DNA from: an uncultured Sulfitobacter sp.
GTDB taxonomy: Bacteria > Pseudomonadota > Alphaproteobacteria > Rhodobacterales > Rhodobacteraceae
Direction: 5' to 3'
Length of the DNA: 64,000 nt
NCBI GenBank assembly: GCA_905182645.1
Contig: CAJJCJ010000008.1
Location: 124,001-188,000, forward strand
Shown here: positions 48,575 through 57,749 of the stretch, in pieces
Layout of the letters: each line of letters opens with the position of its first letter
Position numbering within the stretch: the stretch's first letter is position 1
The notes under the pieces: generated by a model
What the model was told of the DNA's origin: nothing
The model's database searches: none
What the model saw: the letters and a program-made list of their open reading frames with translations, nothing else
Position numbers and translations under genes: made by a program

Positions 48575-49900
48575 TTATTCGCGCGCGATTGCGGCTTTGA
48601 GAGCATAATAGGATGCTTTTGGTGTGCGTTTTAGCGTGTCGAAGTCGACATGTATCATGCCGAACCGTTTTTCATACCCAAATGCCCATTCATAGTTGTC
48701 CAAAAGTGACCAATAGAAAAAACCTTTGACGTTGGCCCCGTCAGCAATGGCGCGTTTGGCGGCCAAGATGTGGTCGGATACGAATTTGGTTCGTTCGGGA
48801 TCAAAGACTGCGCCGTTTTCAACTTTATCATCCCACGCCATCCCATTTTCGGTGACATAGAGCGGCAGGTCGCCGACGTATTCGCGCGAAAGCCGAGTGA
48901 GAAAATCATATAGGCCTTGGGGGTAAATTTCCCAATCCATTTGCGTGAGGGGCAGATCTCCGGGAACGTCCCGCACACCAGGCCATGGTGCGTCTGGGTC
49001 AGAGGTGATGCGGTGGCGCGTATAGTAATTCACGCCGAGAAAATCGATGGGTTGGCTGATTTGTTCCATGTCATCTTGCCAGCCGTCTGGCATATGCGGG
49101 GCAAAACCTGCAAGGACTTCGGTAGGGTAGGTGCCTTTGGTTATCGCCTCAACGAACCACCGGTTTGAAATTGCATCTTGCAGGTTTGCGGCTGCAGCGC
49201 TTTCTTGTGTGTCATCAAGCGGGGTCGCGTGATCAAAATTGAGCACTATACCGCAGTTTTTCATCCCCTTGTCCCGCAATCGGGTCATCGCTTCGCCGTG
49301 GGCTAGGTTGATGTGGTGCATGGCGCGCGCAGTGGCGCGGATGTCGCGCAGTCCGGGGGCGTGATGTCCAAGGAAATGCGACAGAAACGCGACGCACCAA
49401 GGTTCATTGACTGTCGCGATTGAGTCCATGCGGTCGCCGATTTTGTTGGTGATCACATCAACAAATTCGCCGAACCGGTGCACGGTGTCGCGATTTGTCC
49501 AGCCACCTTGATCGGCAAGCGCGGACGGCAGTTCCCAATGGTACAGCGTTTGAAACGGCTTCAGGCCCCGTTCAAGAATTGCATCGGTCAGCATGTCGTA
49601 GAAGTCCAAGCCTTTTGGGTTGGGCGTTTTGCCGTCTGGCATGACCCGCGCCCAGCTTGTGGAAAAACGGTAGGCGTCCATGCCAGCTTCTTGGAGCAGG
49701 TCCAAGTCTTCGCCAAAACGGTGGTAGTGGTCACAAGCCAGGGCGCCATCTTCGGCACGGATCACATTGCCCGGTGTGGCTGCGAACGTGTCCCAATGGG
49801 TGGAGCCCGCGCCACCGAATTTGTGCCCTTCGATTTGGTAGGCCGCAGTTGCTGCCCCAAAGAGGAAGCCCTCGGGGAAATCGGAACGTCGAAATTGCAT
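48575..49900 (-). CDS. bglA: Beta-glucosidase, GH1
   Basis: This 441-residue GH1 enzyme hydrolyses beta-glucosides such as cellobiose in the cytoplasm. The N-terminal motif FPEGFLFGAATAAYQIEG is the GH1 signature. The acid/base Glu is in SIATVNEPWCVAFL and the nucleophile Glu in LPLYVTENGMAWDD. DAYRFSTSWARVMPDG and the C-terminal FFYWSLLDNYEWAFGYEKRF are conserved. There is no signal peptide. It lies between aglR and glk on the minus strand, so AglR may control uptake and hydrolysis of both alpha- and beta-glucosides. Its ATG follows the aglR stop by nine bases. Confidence 0.95.
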   Translation of the reverse strand: MQFRRSDFPEGFLFGAATAAYQIEGHKFGGAGSTHWDTFAATPGNVIRAEDGALACDHYHRFGEDLDLLQEAGMDAYRFSTSWARVMPDGKTPNPKGLDFYDMLTDAILERGLKPFQTLYHWELPSALADQGGWTNRDTVHRFGEFVDVITNKIGDRMDSIATVNEPWCVAFLSHFLGHHAPGLRDIRATARAMHHINLAHGEAMTRLRDKGMKNCGIVLNFDHATPLDDTQESAAAANLQDAISNRWFVEAITKGTYPTEVLAGFAPHMPDGWQDDMEQISQPIDFLGVNYYTRHRITSDPDAPWPGVRDVPGDLPLTQMDWEIYPQGLYDFLTRLSREYVGDLPLYVTENGMAWDDKVENGAVFDPERTKFVSDHILAAKRAIADGANVKGFFYWSLLDNYEWAFGYEKRFGMIHVDFDTLKRTPKASYYALKAAIARE

Positions 49901-49909
49901 AGGTAGTCC

Positions 49910-50938
49910 TTAGAGGTGAGGCGCAGGCCCAGTTGATTGACCAACCATGAGTTCGGCTTCGAGCAGCTCGGTTTGTGGTTGGGAAAATGGGTTCGCGATA
50001 TCGGCGAGCAGCATTTCGGCCAAACGCCGGCCTGCATCACGCACGGATGACCGCGTGGCTGTGAAAATTGGGACGTCGCCGCCGTTGCGCAGATATGAAA
50101 GTTCATCGTCGTGGGTGATGACAGACACGTCGCGCCCAATAGTCAGACCGGCCTCTTCGATGGCGCGTCGTGTCCCCATTGCGAGGATCATCGACGAGGT
50201 CATAAGGGCGGTGGGCCGATCACGTAGCGCCAGCATATCACGCGTTGATGTATAGCCGAATTCTTCGGTCATTTCACCCGATCTCAACAGCGCAGGGTCA
50301 GCGGCAATACCATTGGCGGTCAGCGTGTCCATGTACCCGTTACGCCGTCTATGGGCGAAATCCATGCCTTCAAGCCCGTTGATAAGCCCGATACGCCGAT
50401 GCCCAAGGTCGATCAAGAAATCCGCTGCGCGGTTGAACGCCCGCCTGTTGTTCACGTCGACCCATGAGTAGGGAACCGTAACGCCAGAGGCCCGCCCATG
50501 TACAACAAATGGCAGACCAATCTCGTTCAAAAGCGCGATGCGCGGATCGTCCATACGGGGGCCGTGGACAACAACCCCGTCAACCGAACGCCGTGCCTTT
50601 AGTGCGCGGTAGACGTCATCTTCACTTTGATCATCGACGATTGACAGGAGCATTTCATAGCCGTTGCGCGAATAGGTTTCCCCCGCACCCGCAATGAAAT
50701 CACCAAAGATTGGGTTCATCGTTTCGTGTTTTGTGGACACCGGAATGACGTGCCCAATCGCCAGGGCCTTGCCTGTTGCCAACCCCTTGGCGCGGGTGCT
50801 GGGGCTGTACTGGTGTCGGTCTGCGGCTAGTTGAACGCGGTTGCGCGTGGCCTCGGATACTTCGGGAAATCCGTTGAGAGCACGGCTAACAGTGGTTTGG
50901 CTAAGGCCAAGTTCCAGAGAGAGCTGTTTGAGGTTCAT
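49910..50938 (-). CDS. aglR: LacI-family repressor of the alpha-glucoside genes
   Basis: This 342-residue protein has the LacI helix-turn-helix (MNLKQLSLELGLSQTTVSRA at 1-20, hinge SEATRNRVQLAADRHQYSPS) and a periplasmic-binding-like effector domain (about 60-335, with VDGVVVHGPRMDDPRIALL and DLGHRRIGLINGLEGMDFAH). The start at 50938 begins exactly at the DNA-binding domain. It is divergent from aglE and followed by bglA and glk. Two AAAGCGCTTT palindromes stand between aglR and aglE, which are the expected AglR operators, so it probably represses both transcripts until a glucoside or glucose signal is bound. Confidence 0.93.
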   Translation of the reverse strand: MNLKQLSLELGLSQTTVSRALNGFPEVSEATRNRVQLAADRHQYSPSTRAKGLATGKALAIGHVIPVSTKHETMNPIFGDFIAGAGETYSRNGYEMLLSIVDDQSEDDVYRALKARRSVDGVVVHGPRMDDPRIALLNEIGLPFVVHGRASGVTVPYSWVDVNNRRAFNRAADFLIDLGHRRIGLINGLEGMDFAHRRRNGYMDTLTANGIAADPALLRSGEMTEEFGYTSTRDMLALRDRPTALMTSSMILAMGTRRAIEEAGLTIGRDVSVITHDDELSYLRNGGDVPIFTATRSSVRDAGRRLAEMLLADIANPFSQPQTELLEAELMVGQSTGPAPHL

Positions 50939-50950
50939 GTCAAAGGTATC

Positions 50951-50962
50951 CAAAGCGCTTTT
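50951..50962. promoter_or_regulatory. AglR operator candidate 1
   Basis: CAAAGCGCTTTT contains the perfect 10-bp palindrome AAAGCGCTTT (50952-50961), 13 bases before the aglR start on the minus strand. It matches the LacI-family pattern with a central CG. A second copy lies 147 bases away, before aglE. Position suggests autoregulation. Confidence 0.7.
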
Positions 50963-51097
50963 AGGCTGCGTCGTTGTTTTTGTATCAAAGTGACGTAAAC
51001 GATTTCGTATATGAATAACTTCTGATTTTCAAGCAATTGTTGCGTTTTTAAATGAAGTTGACAGCCTGCAGGTTTTAACCGATGTTCACGACAGCTT

Positions 51098-51109
51098 CAA
51101 AGCGCTTTG
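51098..51109. promoter_or_regulatory. AglR operator candidate 2
   Basis: CAAAGCGCTTTG is a perfect 12-bp palindrome, identical in its core to the site before aglR, 70 bases upstream of the aglE start. It is well placed to block the aglE promoter. The two sites lie about 14 helical turns apart, compatible with looping by a LacI-type tetramer. Confidence 0.75.
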
Positions 51110-51178
51110 GTAACGAATCTGTAGCGCTGTTGAGCAACGAACTTGCGGGCACTGCGTCCGCACATGGGAGGAAGACAC

Positions 51179-52453
51179 TTGAAATCTACACTTTATATGA
51201 GCGCTGCAGTGATGGCCTTGGGGACGACAGCATTTGCTGATAGCCACGGCCCGCTGACAGTATTTGGGACATGGCTTGGTCCAGACCAAGAGGCAGTTGA
51301 GGCCGTATTGGCAGGGTTTACTGCGGCCACTGGCCACGAAGTAAGTTATGTTGGGTCCGACAGCTTTGAGCAGCAAATTCGCATTGACGCTGAAGCGGGT
51401 TCTGCCCCAAACATTGCCGTATTCCCGCAACCTGGTTTGGCTGCTGACTTTGCGTCTGGTGGTTTTTTGACGCCATTGGCTGACGGCACATCCGACTGGA
51501 TTCGCGAAAACTATGCGGCTGGTCAGTCTTGGGTTGATCTGGGCACATATGCTGGCAAAGACGGCGCCGACAGCTTGTACGGCTTCTTTTTCAAGGCTGA
51601 CGTAAAGTCGCTTGTTTGGTATTCTCCGGAGAATTTTGAAGATTCTGATTATGACATTCCTGAGACCATGGAAGAGCTGAAGGCTTTGACAGACCAGATT
51701 GTTGCAGATGGCGGCACACCATGGTGTATCGGTCTGGGATCGGGTGCAGCCACAGGTTGGCCTGCGACTGACTGGGTTGAAGACATGATGCTGCGCACGC
51801 AAGCACCAGACGTTTATGACCGTTGGGTTAGCAACGAAATGCCGTTCACAGATCCGGCAGTTGTCGCCGCGATTGAAGAGTTTGGTGCATTCGCGCGGGT
51901 AGACGACTATGTTGCTGGTGGCGCTGGCGCTGTTGCAACGACCGACTTCCGCGACAGCCCAAAAGGTCTGTTTAGCTCCCCTGCACAGTGCTACATGCAC
52001 AAGCAGGCGTCGTTTATTCCTGCGTTTTTCCCAGAGGGTACAGTTGTTGGCGAAGACGCTGACTTCTTTTACTTCCCAGCTTACGCAAGCAAGGACCTTG
52101 GGTCCCCTGTTTTGGGTGCGGGTACTGTCTGGACAATCACAAACGACAGTGAAGCCGCGCATGATCTGATCACATATATTCAGACAACTGAAGCGAACGA
52201 GATTTGGATGGCCAAAGGCGGTTTTCTAACACCACACAAAGGTGTTGATACGTCCAAGTTCGTTGATGCCGCGACCAAGAAGATGAACGATGTTCTTTTG
52301 GCTGCGACAACATTCCGCTTTGACGGGTCCGACCTAATGCCAGGTGGTGTTGGTGCTGGGTCATTCTGGACTGGTATGGTTGACTATACTGGTGGCAAAG
52401 ACGCCGCTGAAGTTGCCCAAGCTATCCAAGATTCTTGGGACGCACTGAAGTAA
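51179..52453 (+). CDS. aglE: Alpha-glucoside ABC transporter, substrate-binding protein
   Basis: This 424-residue periplasmic protein binds maltose, trehalose, sucrose or similar alpha-glucosides. The start is a TTG at 51179 with GGGAGGAAG upstream; an earlier in-frame GTG lacks a ribosome site. A signal peptide (LYMSAAVMALGTTAFA, then DSHG) is followed by the type 1 binding fold: HGPLTVFGTWLGPDQEAVEA, TPWCIGLGSGAATGWPATDW and GTVWTITNDSEAAHDLITYI. The order aglE-F-G-A-K with aglR divergent matches the known Sinorhizobium operon. The non-ATG start and the hairpin after the gene suggest tuned expression. The sugar specificity is inferred from the operon. Confidence 0.94.
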   Translation: MKSTLYMSAAVMALGTTAFADSHGPLTVFGTWLGPDQEAVEAVLAGFTAATGHEVSYVGSDSFEQQIRIDAEAGSAPNIAVFPQPGLAADFASGGFLTPLADGTSDWIRENYAAGQSWVDLGTYAGKDGADSLYGFFFKADVKSLVWYSPENFEDSDYDIPETMEELKALTDQIVADGGTPWCIGLGSGAATGWPATDWVEDMMLRTQAPDVYDRWVSNEMPFTDPAVVAAIEEFGAFARVDDYVAGGAGAVATTDFRDSPKGLFSSPAQCYMHKQASFIPAFFPEGTVVGEDADFFYFPAYASKDLGSPVLGAGTVWTITNDSEAAHDLITYIQTTEANEIWMAKGGFLTPHKGVDTSKFVDAATKKMNDVLLAATTFRFDGSDLMPGGVGAGSFWTGMVDYTGGKDAAEVAQAIQDSWDALK

Positions 52454-52473
52454 TTTCAGTCGCCTAAACCTTC

Positions 52474-52500
52474 GGGCTGTCCGGCCATATCGGGCAGCCC
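52474..52500 (+). terminator. Stem-loop between aglE and aglF
   Basis: GGGCTGTCCG and CGGGCAGCCC form a 10-bp stem (one G-T pair) with a 7-base loop, 20 bases after the aglE stop. A weak T-rich run follows some 12 bases later. It is probably a stabilising or attenuating hairpin that keeps aglE transcript above that of the membrane genes. Confidence 0.75.
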
Positions 52501-52533
52501 ATTCCAATTATATTTTTCGGGGGGAGAGATATC

Positions 52534-53748
52534 ATGCATCCTGCGTTACAGGGCATAGTTACAATATTTTTAGGTGTAGGCGGTTGTTTAGCTTACTTCT
52601 ATTTCTCCAACCAGTTTATCGACAAGGTTCTGTTCCCCGCAAAAGGTGTGAACGCCGGTCGTAATATCAACCGCGCCAATATTGTGCGTCCTTGGCTGTT
52701 TTTGGCGCCTGCGCTTTTTGCGCTGTCGCTGTACCTCGCGTATCCGGTTTTCGCGACGCTGTGGTATTCACTGACGGACCGCGACAAGGGCAATGCCTTT
52801 GTTGGACTGGCCAATTATTATCAGATGATGGACGATCCAAAGTTTTGGGAAGCCCTTAAAAATAACATGTTGTGGCTAATTATTGTGCCTGCTGCGTCGA
52901 CCGCGTTTGGTTTGCTTGCAGCCCAACTGACCGACCGGATTGGCTGGGGCAGTATTGCCAAGTCGATGATATTTATGCCGATGGCGATCTCATTTGTTGG
53001 TGCTGCCGTTATTTTTAAGCTGATCTATGACACCCGCCCAGCCGATGCCAATCAGATTGGCGCGCTGAATGCGGTGTGGATGCAGTTTAATGGCGGCGTT
53101 GGGTCGTTCATTCTTCTGCGTGCCTTGCCCGCCGCGTTCCTTGCGTTTTTAACAGTTGGATCGTTGTGGTTAGCCACAATTATGATCAAGGGGTTCTCAT
53201 CTTTTACGACGATATTGCGCAGCTTGTTTGGTGTGGTGTTAATCGGCGTGGCTGTGTCCAGCATCGCGTCAATCTATGGGTTGTTCACCGCGACGCTGCC
53301 TTATGGCGAACCGCAGACATGGCTGACGATGCCGTTTTGGAATTCAATCTTGTTGATGATCGTGTTGATCTGGATTCAGACCGGTTTTGCCATGGTTATT
53401 CTGTCTGCCGCATTGCGCGGCATTCCGGAGGAAACTGTTGAGGCCGCGATCGTTGACGGTGCCAATCCGTTTCAGGTGTTTTTCAAGATTAAGATGCCCC
53501 AGATTGCCGGCACCATTGTTGTGGTCTGGACCACGATCACGCTGACCGTGTTGAAGGTGTTCGATATCGTGTTCGCCATGACCAACGGCCAATGGGAAAC
53601 CCAAGTTTTGGCTAACTATATGTTTGATAAGCTATTTCGCGGCAATGATTGGGGTGTTGGCTCTGCTGCTGCCATCGTCATCATGCTGTTGGTCACGCCA
53701 ATTCTGATGTGGAACGTCTATAATGTCCGTAAGGAGATGCGCTCATGA
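52534..53748 (+). CDS. aglF: Alpha-glucoside ABC transporter, permease AglF
   Basis: This 404-residue inner-membrane protein is the MalF-like half of the carrier. A membrane helix at residues 5-27 precedes the usual core, with LFLAPALFALSLYLAYPVFA, then five or six further helices and the EAA loop IPEETVEAAIVDGANPFQVF, where AglK docks. It is longer than ordinary sugar permeases (about 300 residues) because of the N-terminal helix and a middle insertion (about 160-240). The ATG at 52534 has a GGGGGGAGA ribosome site. Its end overlaps aglG (ATGA). Confidence 0.93.
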   Translation: MHPALQGIVTIFLGVGGCLAYFYFSNQFIDKVLFPAKGVNAGRNINRANIVRPWLFLAPALFALSLYLAYPVFATLWYSLTDRDKGNAFVGLANYYQMMDDPKFWEALKNNMLWLIIVPAASTAFGLLAAQLTDRIGWGSIAKSMIFMPMAISFVGAAVIFKLIYDTRPADANQIGALNAVWMQFNGGVGSFILLRALPAAFLAFLTVGSLWLATIMIKGFSSFTTILRSLFGVVLIGVAVSSIASIYGLFTATLPYGEPQTWLTMPFWNSILLMIVLIWIQTGFAMVILSAALRGIPEETVEAAIVDGANPFQVFFKIKMPQIAGTIVVVWTTITLTVLKVFDIVFAMTNGQWETQVLANYMFDKLFRGNDWGVGSAAAIVIMLLVTPILMWNVYNVRKEMRS

Positions 53749-54899
53749 GCAATATCGCAGGAAGCAAATCATCCCTTCAGTGGGTGGTGCATATTTCGGT
53801 CGCATTGCTGGTCATGCTGTGGCTATTCCCGACCTTGGGTTTGTTCGTTTCATCGTTCCGTACCGCAGATCAGATCAGCACAGGGGGGTGGTGGACATCG
53901 CTTTTCCCCGCTGAACAAAACCTGACATTGCGGTCAACTGACCCTGATGACGAGGGCGCGCAGACTTTGATTGATGGCGTCTATGTCGTTGAGGGCAATC
54001 TGTTTAAGGCCGGTGTTGACGCCACGATCAGCGTTTGGGGTACGTCAAGCCGTGCGATTGACACTTATGTCCCTGGTGATACGGCTGAGTTGAAAGATGG
54101 CGAGACTATCACTGTGCAGATCAACGGCGATTACGTTTGGACGGGTACAACTGAGATGACGGGCAGGGGGCAACGCGTGTTTGCCACATCGACGACCCCG
54201 CCTGAGTTTACGTTCAAGAACTATAAAACTGTGCTGTTTGGCGGAGATTCGACAGATGGCATGACCAAAGCGTTCTTTAACACGCTGACTGTGACGATCC
54301 CCGCAACGATCATCCCGATCGTGATTGCGGCGTTTGCTGCATATGCGTTGGCTTGGATGGACTTTCCGGGGCGTGCATTGTTGGTCGCATTTGTTGTGGC
54401 GTTGCTGGTGGTGCCGTTGCAACTCGCGCTTATACCGCTGTTACGGCTGCATTTGGGCATTGGCATTGGTAAAGGCTATCTGGGGGTATGGCTGGCGCAT
54501 ACCGGATTTGGGATGCCGCTCGCGATCTATTTGCTCCGCAATTATATGGTCGGACTGCCGCGGGATATTATTGAGAACGCCAAGGTTGATGGTGCGACGG
54601 ATTTCCAAATTTTCACCAAGATTATCCTGCCGTTGTCTTTCCCTGCGTTGGCGTCATTTGCGATCTTTCAGTTCTTGTGGACATGGAATGATCTGCTGGT
54701 CGCCAAGGTGTTTTTGATCGATGCGACAGGGCAGACGACCGTGATGACAAACCAGATTGTCGAGTTGCTGGGCACCCGTGGCGGCAATTGGGAAATTCTA
54801 TCAACAGCGGCTTTCGTGTCGATATCCGTGCCGTTGGTAGTGTTCTTTTCAATGCAAAAATACCTCGTGCGCGGCCTGCTGGCCGGCTCTGTGAAATAA
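53745..54899 (+). CDS. aglG: Alpha-glucoside ABC transporter, permease AglG
   Basis: This 384-residue MalG-like inner-membrane permease differs from ordinary MalG proteins. A domain of about 100 residues follows the first helix (TADQISTGGWWTSLFPAEQN through TFKNYKTVLF, about residues 42-165); it lies outside the membrane and is rich in beta-strand and acidic residues. The core follows, with the EAA loop LPRDIIENAKVDGATDFQIF and ALASFAIFQFLWTWNDLL. AglG proteins of agl operons share this insertion, which may contact AglE. It overlaps aglF by four bases and precedes aglA by eight. Confidence 0.93.
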   Translation: MSNIAGSKSSLQWVVHISVALLVMLWLFPTLGLFVSSFRTADQISTGGWWTSLFPAEQNLTLRSTDPDDEGAQTLIDGVYVVEGNLFKAGVDATISVWGTSSRAIDTYVPGDTAELKDGETITVQINGDYVWTGTTEMTGRGQRVFATSTTPPEFTFKNYKTVLFGGDSTDGMTKAFFNTLTVTIPATIIPIVIAAFAAYALAWMDFPGRALLVAFVVALLVVPLQLALIPLLRLHLGIGIGKGYLGVWLAHTGFGMPLAIYLLRNYMVGLPRDIIENAKVDGATDFQIFTKIILPLSFPALASFAIFQFLWTWNDLLVAKVFLIDATGQTTVMTNQIVELLGTRGGNWEILSTAAFVSISVPLVVFFSMQKYLVRGLLAGSVK

Positions 54900-54907
54900 G
54901 GAAGTTG

Positions 54908-56572
54908 ATGATGAACGTGGCAGTGAAGGCCCCGCTTGCGATGGGTGCTGTGGACAATGATTGGTGGCGTGGTGCAGTGATCTATCAGATCTATCCGCGT
55001 AGTTTCCAAGACAGTAATGGTGACGGTGTTGGCGACTTGGCCGGTATCGTCCAGCGCTTACCTTATATCCTGACGCTTGGTGTTGATGCGATCTGGATTT
55101 CGCCGTTCTTTACGTCGCCGATGAAGGACTTTGGCTACGATGTGTCCGATTACTGCGATGTTGATCCGATGTTTGGGACGTTGGCTGATTTTGATGCTGT
55201 TGTTGAGACCGCGCATCGGTTGGGCATCCGTGTCATGATTGACTTGGTGTTGTCGCACACATCAGACGTGCATCCGTGGTTTGTGGAAAGCCGTGCCAAC
55301 CGCGTTAATGACCGCAGCGATTGGTATGTCTGGGCAGAGCCCAAGCCAGATGGCACACCGCCCAATAACTGGTTGTCGATTTTCGGTGGGTCCGCATGGC
55401 AATGGGATACCCGCCGCGAGCAGTATTATTTGCATAACTTTCTGGTGTCCCAACCGGACCTGAATTTCCATAATATGGATGTACAGGATGCGCTGTTGGA
55501 TGTGGCCACGTTTTGGTTGAACCGCGGCGTTGATGGGTTTCGATTGGATACTATCAATTTCTATTTTCATGATACCGAGCTGCGCGACAATCCTGCGCTG
55601 CCACCTGAACGTCGCAACGCGGACACGGCCCCAGCGGTGAACCCGTATAATCACCAAGAGCATATCTATTCTAAGAACCGTCCAGAAAACCTTGATTTTC
55701 TGCGCAAGCTGCGCGCTGTGATGGAGCCGTTTGGTGCAGCTGCTGTTGGTGAAGTTGGTGATGCCCAGCGTGGTCTTGAGATTATGGGCGAGTATACCGC
55801 TGGCGATGATTTGATGCAGATGTGTTATGCGTTCGAATTCTTGTCCCCAGAACAGCCAAAAGCCGCCCGCATTGTCAAGGTTATGACCCATGTTGATGAC
55901 GTTGCCGCAGATGGTTGGGCATGCTGGGCGTTTTCAAATCACGATGTGAAGCGTCATGCCAGCCGTTGGGATTTACCGCCTGCCGCACAGCGCATGTTTG
56001 CCACGATGCTTATGTGTTTGCGTGGGTCGGTGTGTTTGTATCAGGGCGAAGAGCTTGGGTTGCCAGAGGCCGATGTTGCCTTTGAAGACCTGCAGGACCC
56101 TTACGGCATTGAGTTTTGGCCAGAGTTTAAAGGCCGTGATGGGTGCCGCACCCCAATGGTGTGGGAGCCGTCCAACCAAAATAGTGCCTTTACGGCGGGT
56201 CGTCCTTGGTTGCCTGTGGCGTCCGAGCATTTGGCCCTATCAGTTGCCGCGCAAGAAGATGATCCGGCTGCTTTGCTGCACCATTATCGCCGCGCAATTG
56301 CTTTTCGTCAGGCCCATCCAGCGTTGTCGGTTGGCGCGCATGAAAAAGTGGCTGCGACGGGGGATGTGGTTTATTTCACCCGTGCGCACGACGGGGTGAA
56401 AATCTTTTGCGCATTCAACATCAGCGATATGCCGTCTGACTTGGGTTTACCTAAAGGGGCCTGGATTCCAATAGGTGATGATCTGGGTGCGGCGCATGTT
56501 TCGGCGGATGGACGGATGCATTTAGGGCCATGGCAGGTGTGTTTGCTCACGAAGCTGGCCGATAAAGTTTAA
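54908..56572 (+). CDS. aglA: Alpha-glucosidase, GH13
   Basis: This cytoplasmic GH13 enzyme of 554 residues hydrolyses imported alpha-glucosides to glucose and related sugars. The N-terminal WWRGAVIYQIYPRSFQDSNG is the oligo-1,6-glucosidase/alpha-glucosidase start. RVMIDLVLSHTSDVHPWFVE holds conserved region I, VDGFRLDTINFYFHD the nucleophile Asp, AAVGEVGDAQ the acid/base Glu and WAFSNHDVKRHASRW the third Asp. The start is ATG 54908 or the next ATG at 54911, both after AAGGAAG; the in-frame upstream extension is antisense-like overlap with aglG and not conserved. Glucose goes to glk, completing the pathway. Confidence 0.95.
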   Translation: MMNVAVKAPLAMGAVDNDWWRGAVIYQIYPRSFQDSNGDGVGDLAGIVQRLPYILTLGVDAIWISPFFTSPMKDFGYDVSDYCDVDPMFGTLADFDAVVETAHRLGIRVMIDLVLSHTSDVHPWFVESRANRVNDRSDWYVWAEPKPDGTPPNNWLSIFGGSAWQWDTRREQYYLHNFLVSQPDLNFHNMDVQDALLDVATFWLNRGVDGFRLDTINFYFHDTELRDNPALPPERRNADTAPAVNPYNHQEHIYSKNRPENLDFLRKLRAVMEPFGAAAVGEVGDAQRGLEIMGEYTAGDDLMQMCYAFEFLSPEQPKAARIVKVMTHVDDVAADGWACWAFSNHDVKRHASRWDLPPAAQRMFATMLMCLRGSVCLYQGEELGLPEADVAFEDLQDPYGIEFWPEFKGRDGCRTPMVWEPSNQNSAFTAGRPWLPVASEHLALSVAAQEDDPAALLHHYRRAIAFRQAHPALSVGAHEKVAATGDVVYFTRAHDGVKIFCAFNISDMPSDLGLPKGAWIPIGDDLGAAHVSADGRMHLGPWQVCLLTKLADKV

Positions 56573-56587
56573 GGGGAGAACGCGACA

Positions 56588-57679
56588 ATGGCTGATCTAA
56601 AACTGATAGATGTTGGAAAAACATATGGCGGATCAATTGAGGTTTTGAAAGACATTAATCTCGATATTAAGCAGGGCGAATTGATCGTCTTTGTTGGTCC
56701 GTCTGGGTGTGGGAAATCCACGTTACTACGGATGATTGCGGGTCTTGAAAAGATTACCGGCGGAGAGCTGCAAATTGATGGGCAGGTCGTCAATGATGTC
56801 CCTCCAGCACAGCGCGGTATTGCGATGGTGTTCCAATCTTACGCGCTTTATCCGCATATGACGGTGCGTGATAACATGTCGTTTGCGTTAAAATTGGCCA
56901 AGAAAACGCCAGCTGAAATTGAGGCCGCAGTAAGCAATGCTGCCAAGATTTTGCAGCTGGATGAATATCTTGACCGTTTGCCCAAAGCCTTGTCTGGGGG
57001 GCAGCGTCAGCGGGTAGCGATTGGCCGCTCAATCGTTCGCGACCCGAGAGTTTATTTGTTCGATGAGCCGCTGTCAAATTTGGATGCTGCCTTGCGCGTC
57101 GCGACGCGGATTGAGATCGCCCAGCTCAAGGAATCGATGCCAGAAAGCACAATGATTTATGTGACCCACGATCAGGTTGAGGCGATGACGCTTGCGACCC
57201 GCATTGTGGTGCTGGCAAACAAGGGGATTGCCCAAGTTGGCACGCCACTTGAGTTGTATGAACGTCCAGAAAACGAGTTTGTTGCGCAGTTTATCGGCTC
57301 TCCTGCGATGAACCTGTTGTCGGGCAAGATCACCGAAACGGGTGCAATCACAACTGTTGCATTGGACGGCGGTGGATCCGCGAAGACGGCTGTGTCAACG
57401 CAGGCGGCTGATAAGGGCTTGCAGGTCAATATAGGTGTCCGCCCAGAAGATTTGATCGAGACGACCGGCAAAGATTTCGTGTTTGAAGGCACGGTGAAAT
57501 TTACCGAGGCGTTGGGCGAAGTCACGTTGCTGTATTTCGACAAAGTTGGCGATAATGACAGCGTCATTGGCAAGCTGCCGGGTATTCATATGGATTTGCG
57601 CGGCACGTCGGTGCGCATGAAAGCCAATCCGTCAAAGGTGCAGATTTTTCACGACGGGCAATCGCTGCATTATCGCTAA
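56588..57679 (+). CDS. aglK: Alpha-glucoside ABC transporter, ATPase AglK
   Basis: This 363-residue ATPase of the MalK/UgpC type powers AglEFG. Seen are Walker A (FVGPSGCGKSTLLRMI), Q-loop (MVFQSYALYPHMTV), the ABC signature (ALSGGQRQRVAIGRSIV), Walker B (VYLFDEPLSNLDAAL) and the switch His (MIYVTHDQVEAMT). The C-terminal TOBE/regulatory domain (about 240-363) contains LQVNIGVRPEDLIET. It has a good GGGGAG ribosome site and closes the operon; a bidirectional terminator follows. The ATPase may serve other sugar carriers too, as in related bacteria. Confidence 0.95.
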   Translation: MADLKLIDVGKTYGGSIEVLKDINLDIKQGELIVFVGPSGCGKSTLLRMIAGLEKITGGELQIDGQVVNDVPPAQRGIAMVFQSYALYPHMTVRDNMSFALKLAKKTPAEIEAAVSNAAKILQLDEYLDRLPKALSGGQRQRVAIGRSIVRDPRVYLFDEPLSNLDAALRVATRIEIAQLKESMPESTMIYVTHDQVEAMTLATRIVVLANKGIAQVGTPLELYERPENEFVAQFIGSPAMNLLSGKITETGAITTVALDGGGSAKTAVSTQAADKGLQVNIGVRPEDLIETTGKDFVFEGTVKFTEALGEVTLLYFDKVGDNDSVIGKLPGIHMDLRGTSVRMKANPSKVQIFHDGQSLHYR

Positions 57680-57696
57680 GAGTTGATTGAAGACAT

Positions 57697-57733
57697 AAAA
57701 AAGGGAACCCGCAGTGATGCCGGTCCCCTTTTT
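57697..57733. terminator. Bidirectional terminator between aglK and the C1 operon
   Basis: AAAAAGGGAACC and GGTCCCCTTTTT form a stem of about 12 pairs with one mismatch around a central GATGCC region, A-rich on the left and T-rich on the right. It can terminate aglK rightward and the convergent methyltransferase gene leftward. Confidence 0.85.
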
Positions 57734-57749
57734 AGTTTTGATTGGCCGC

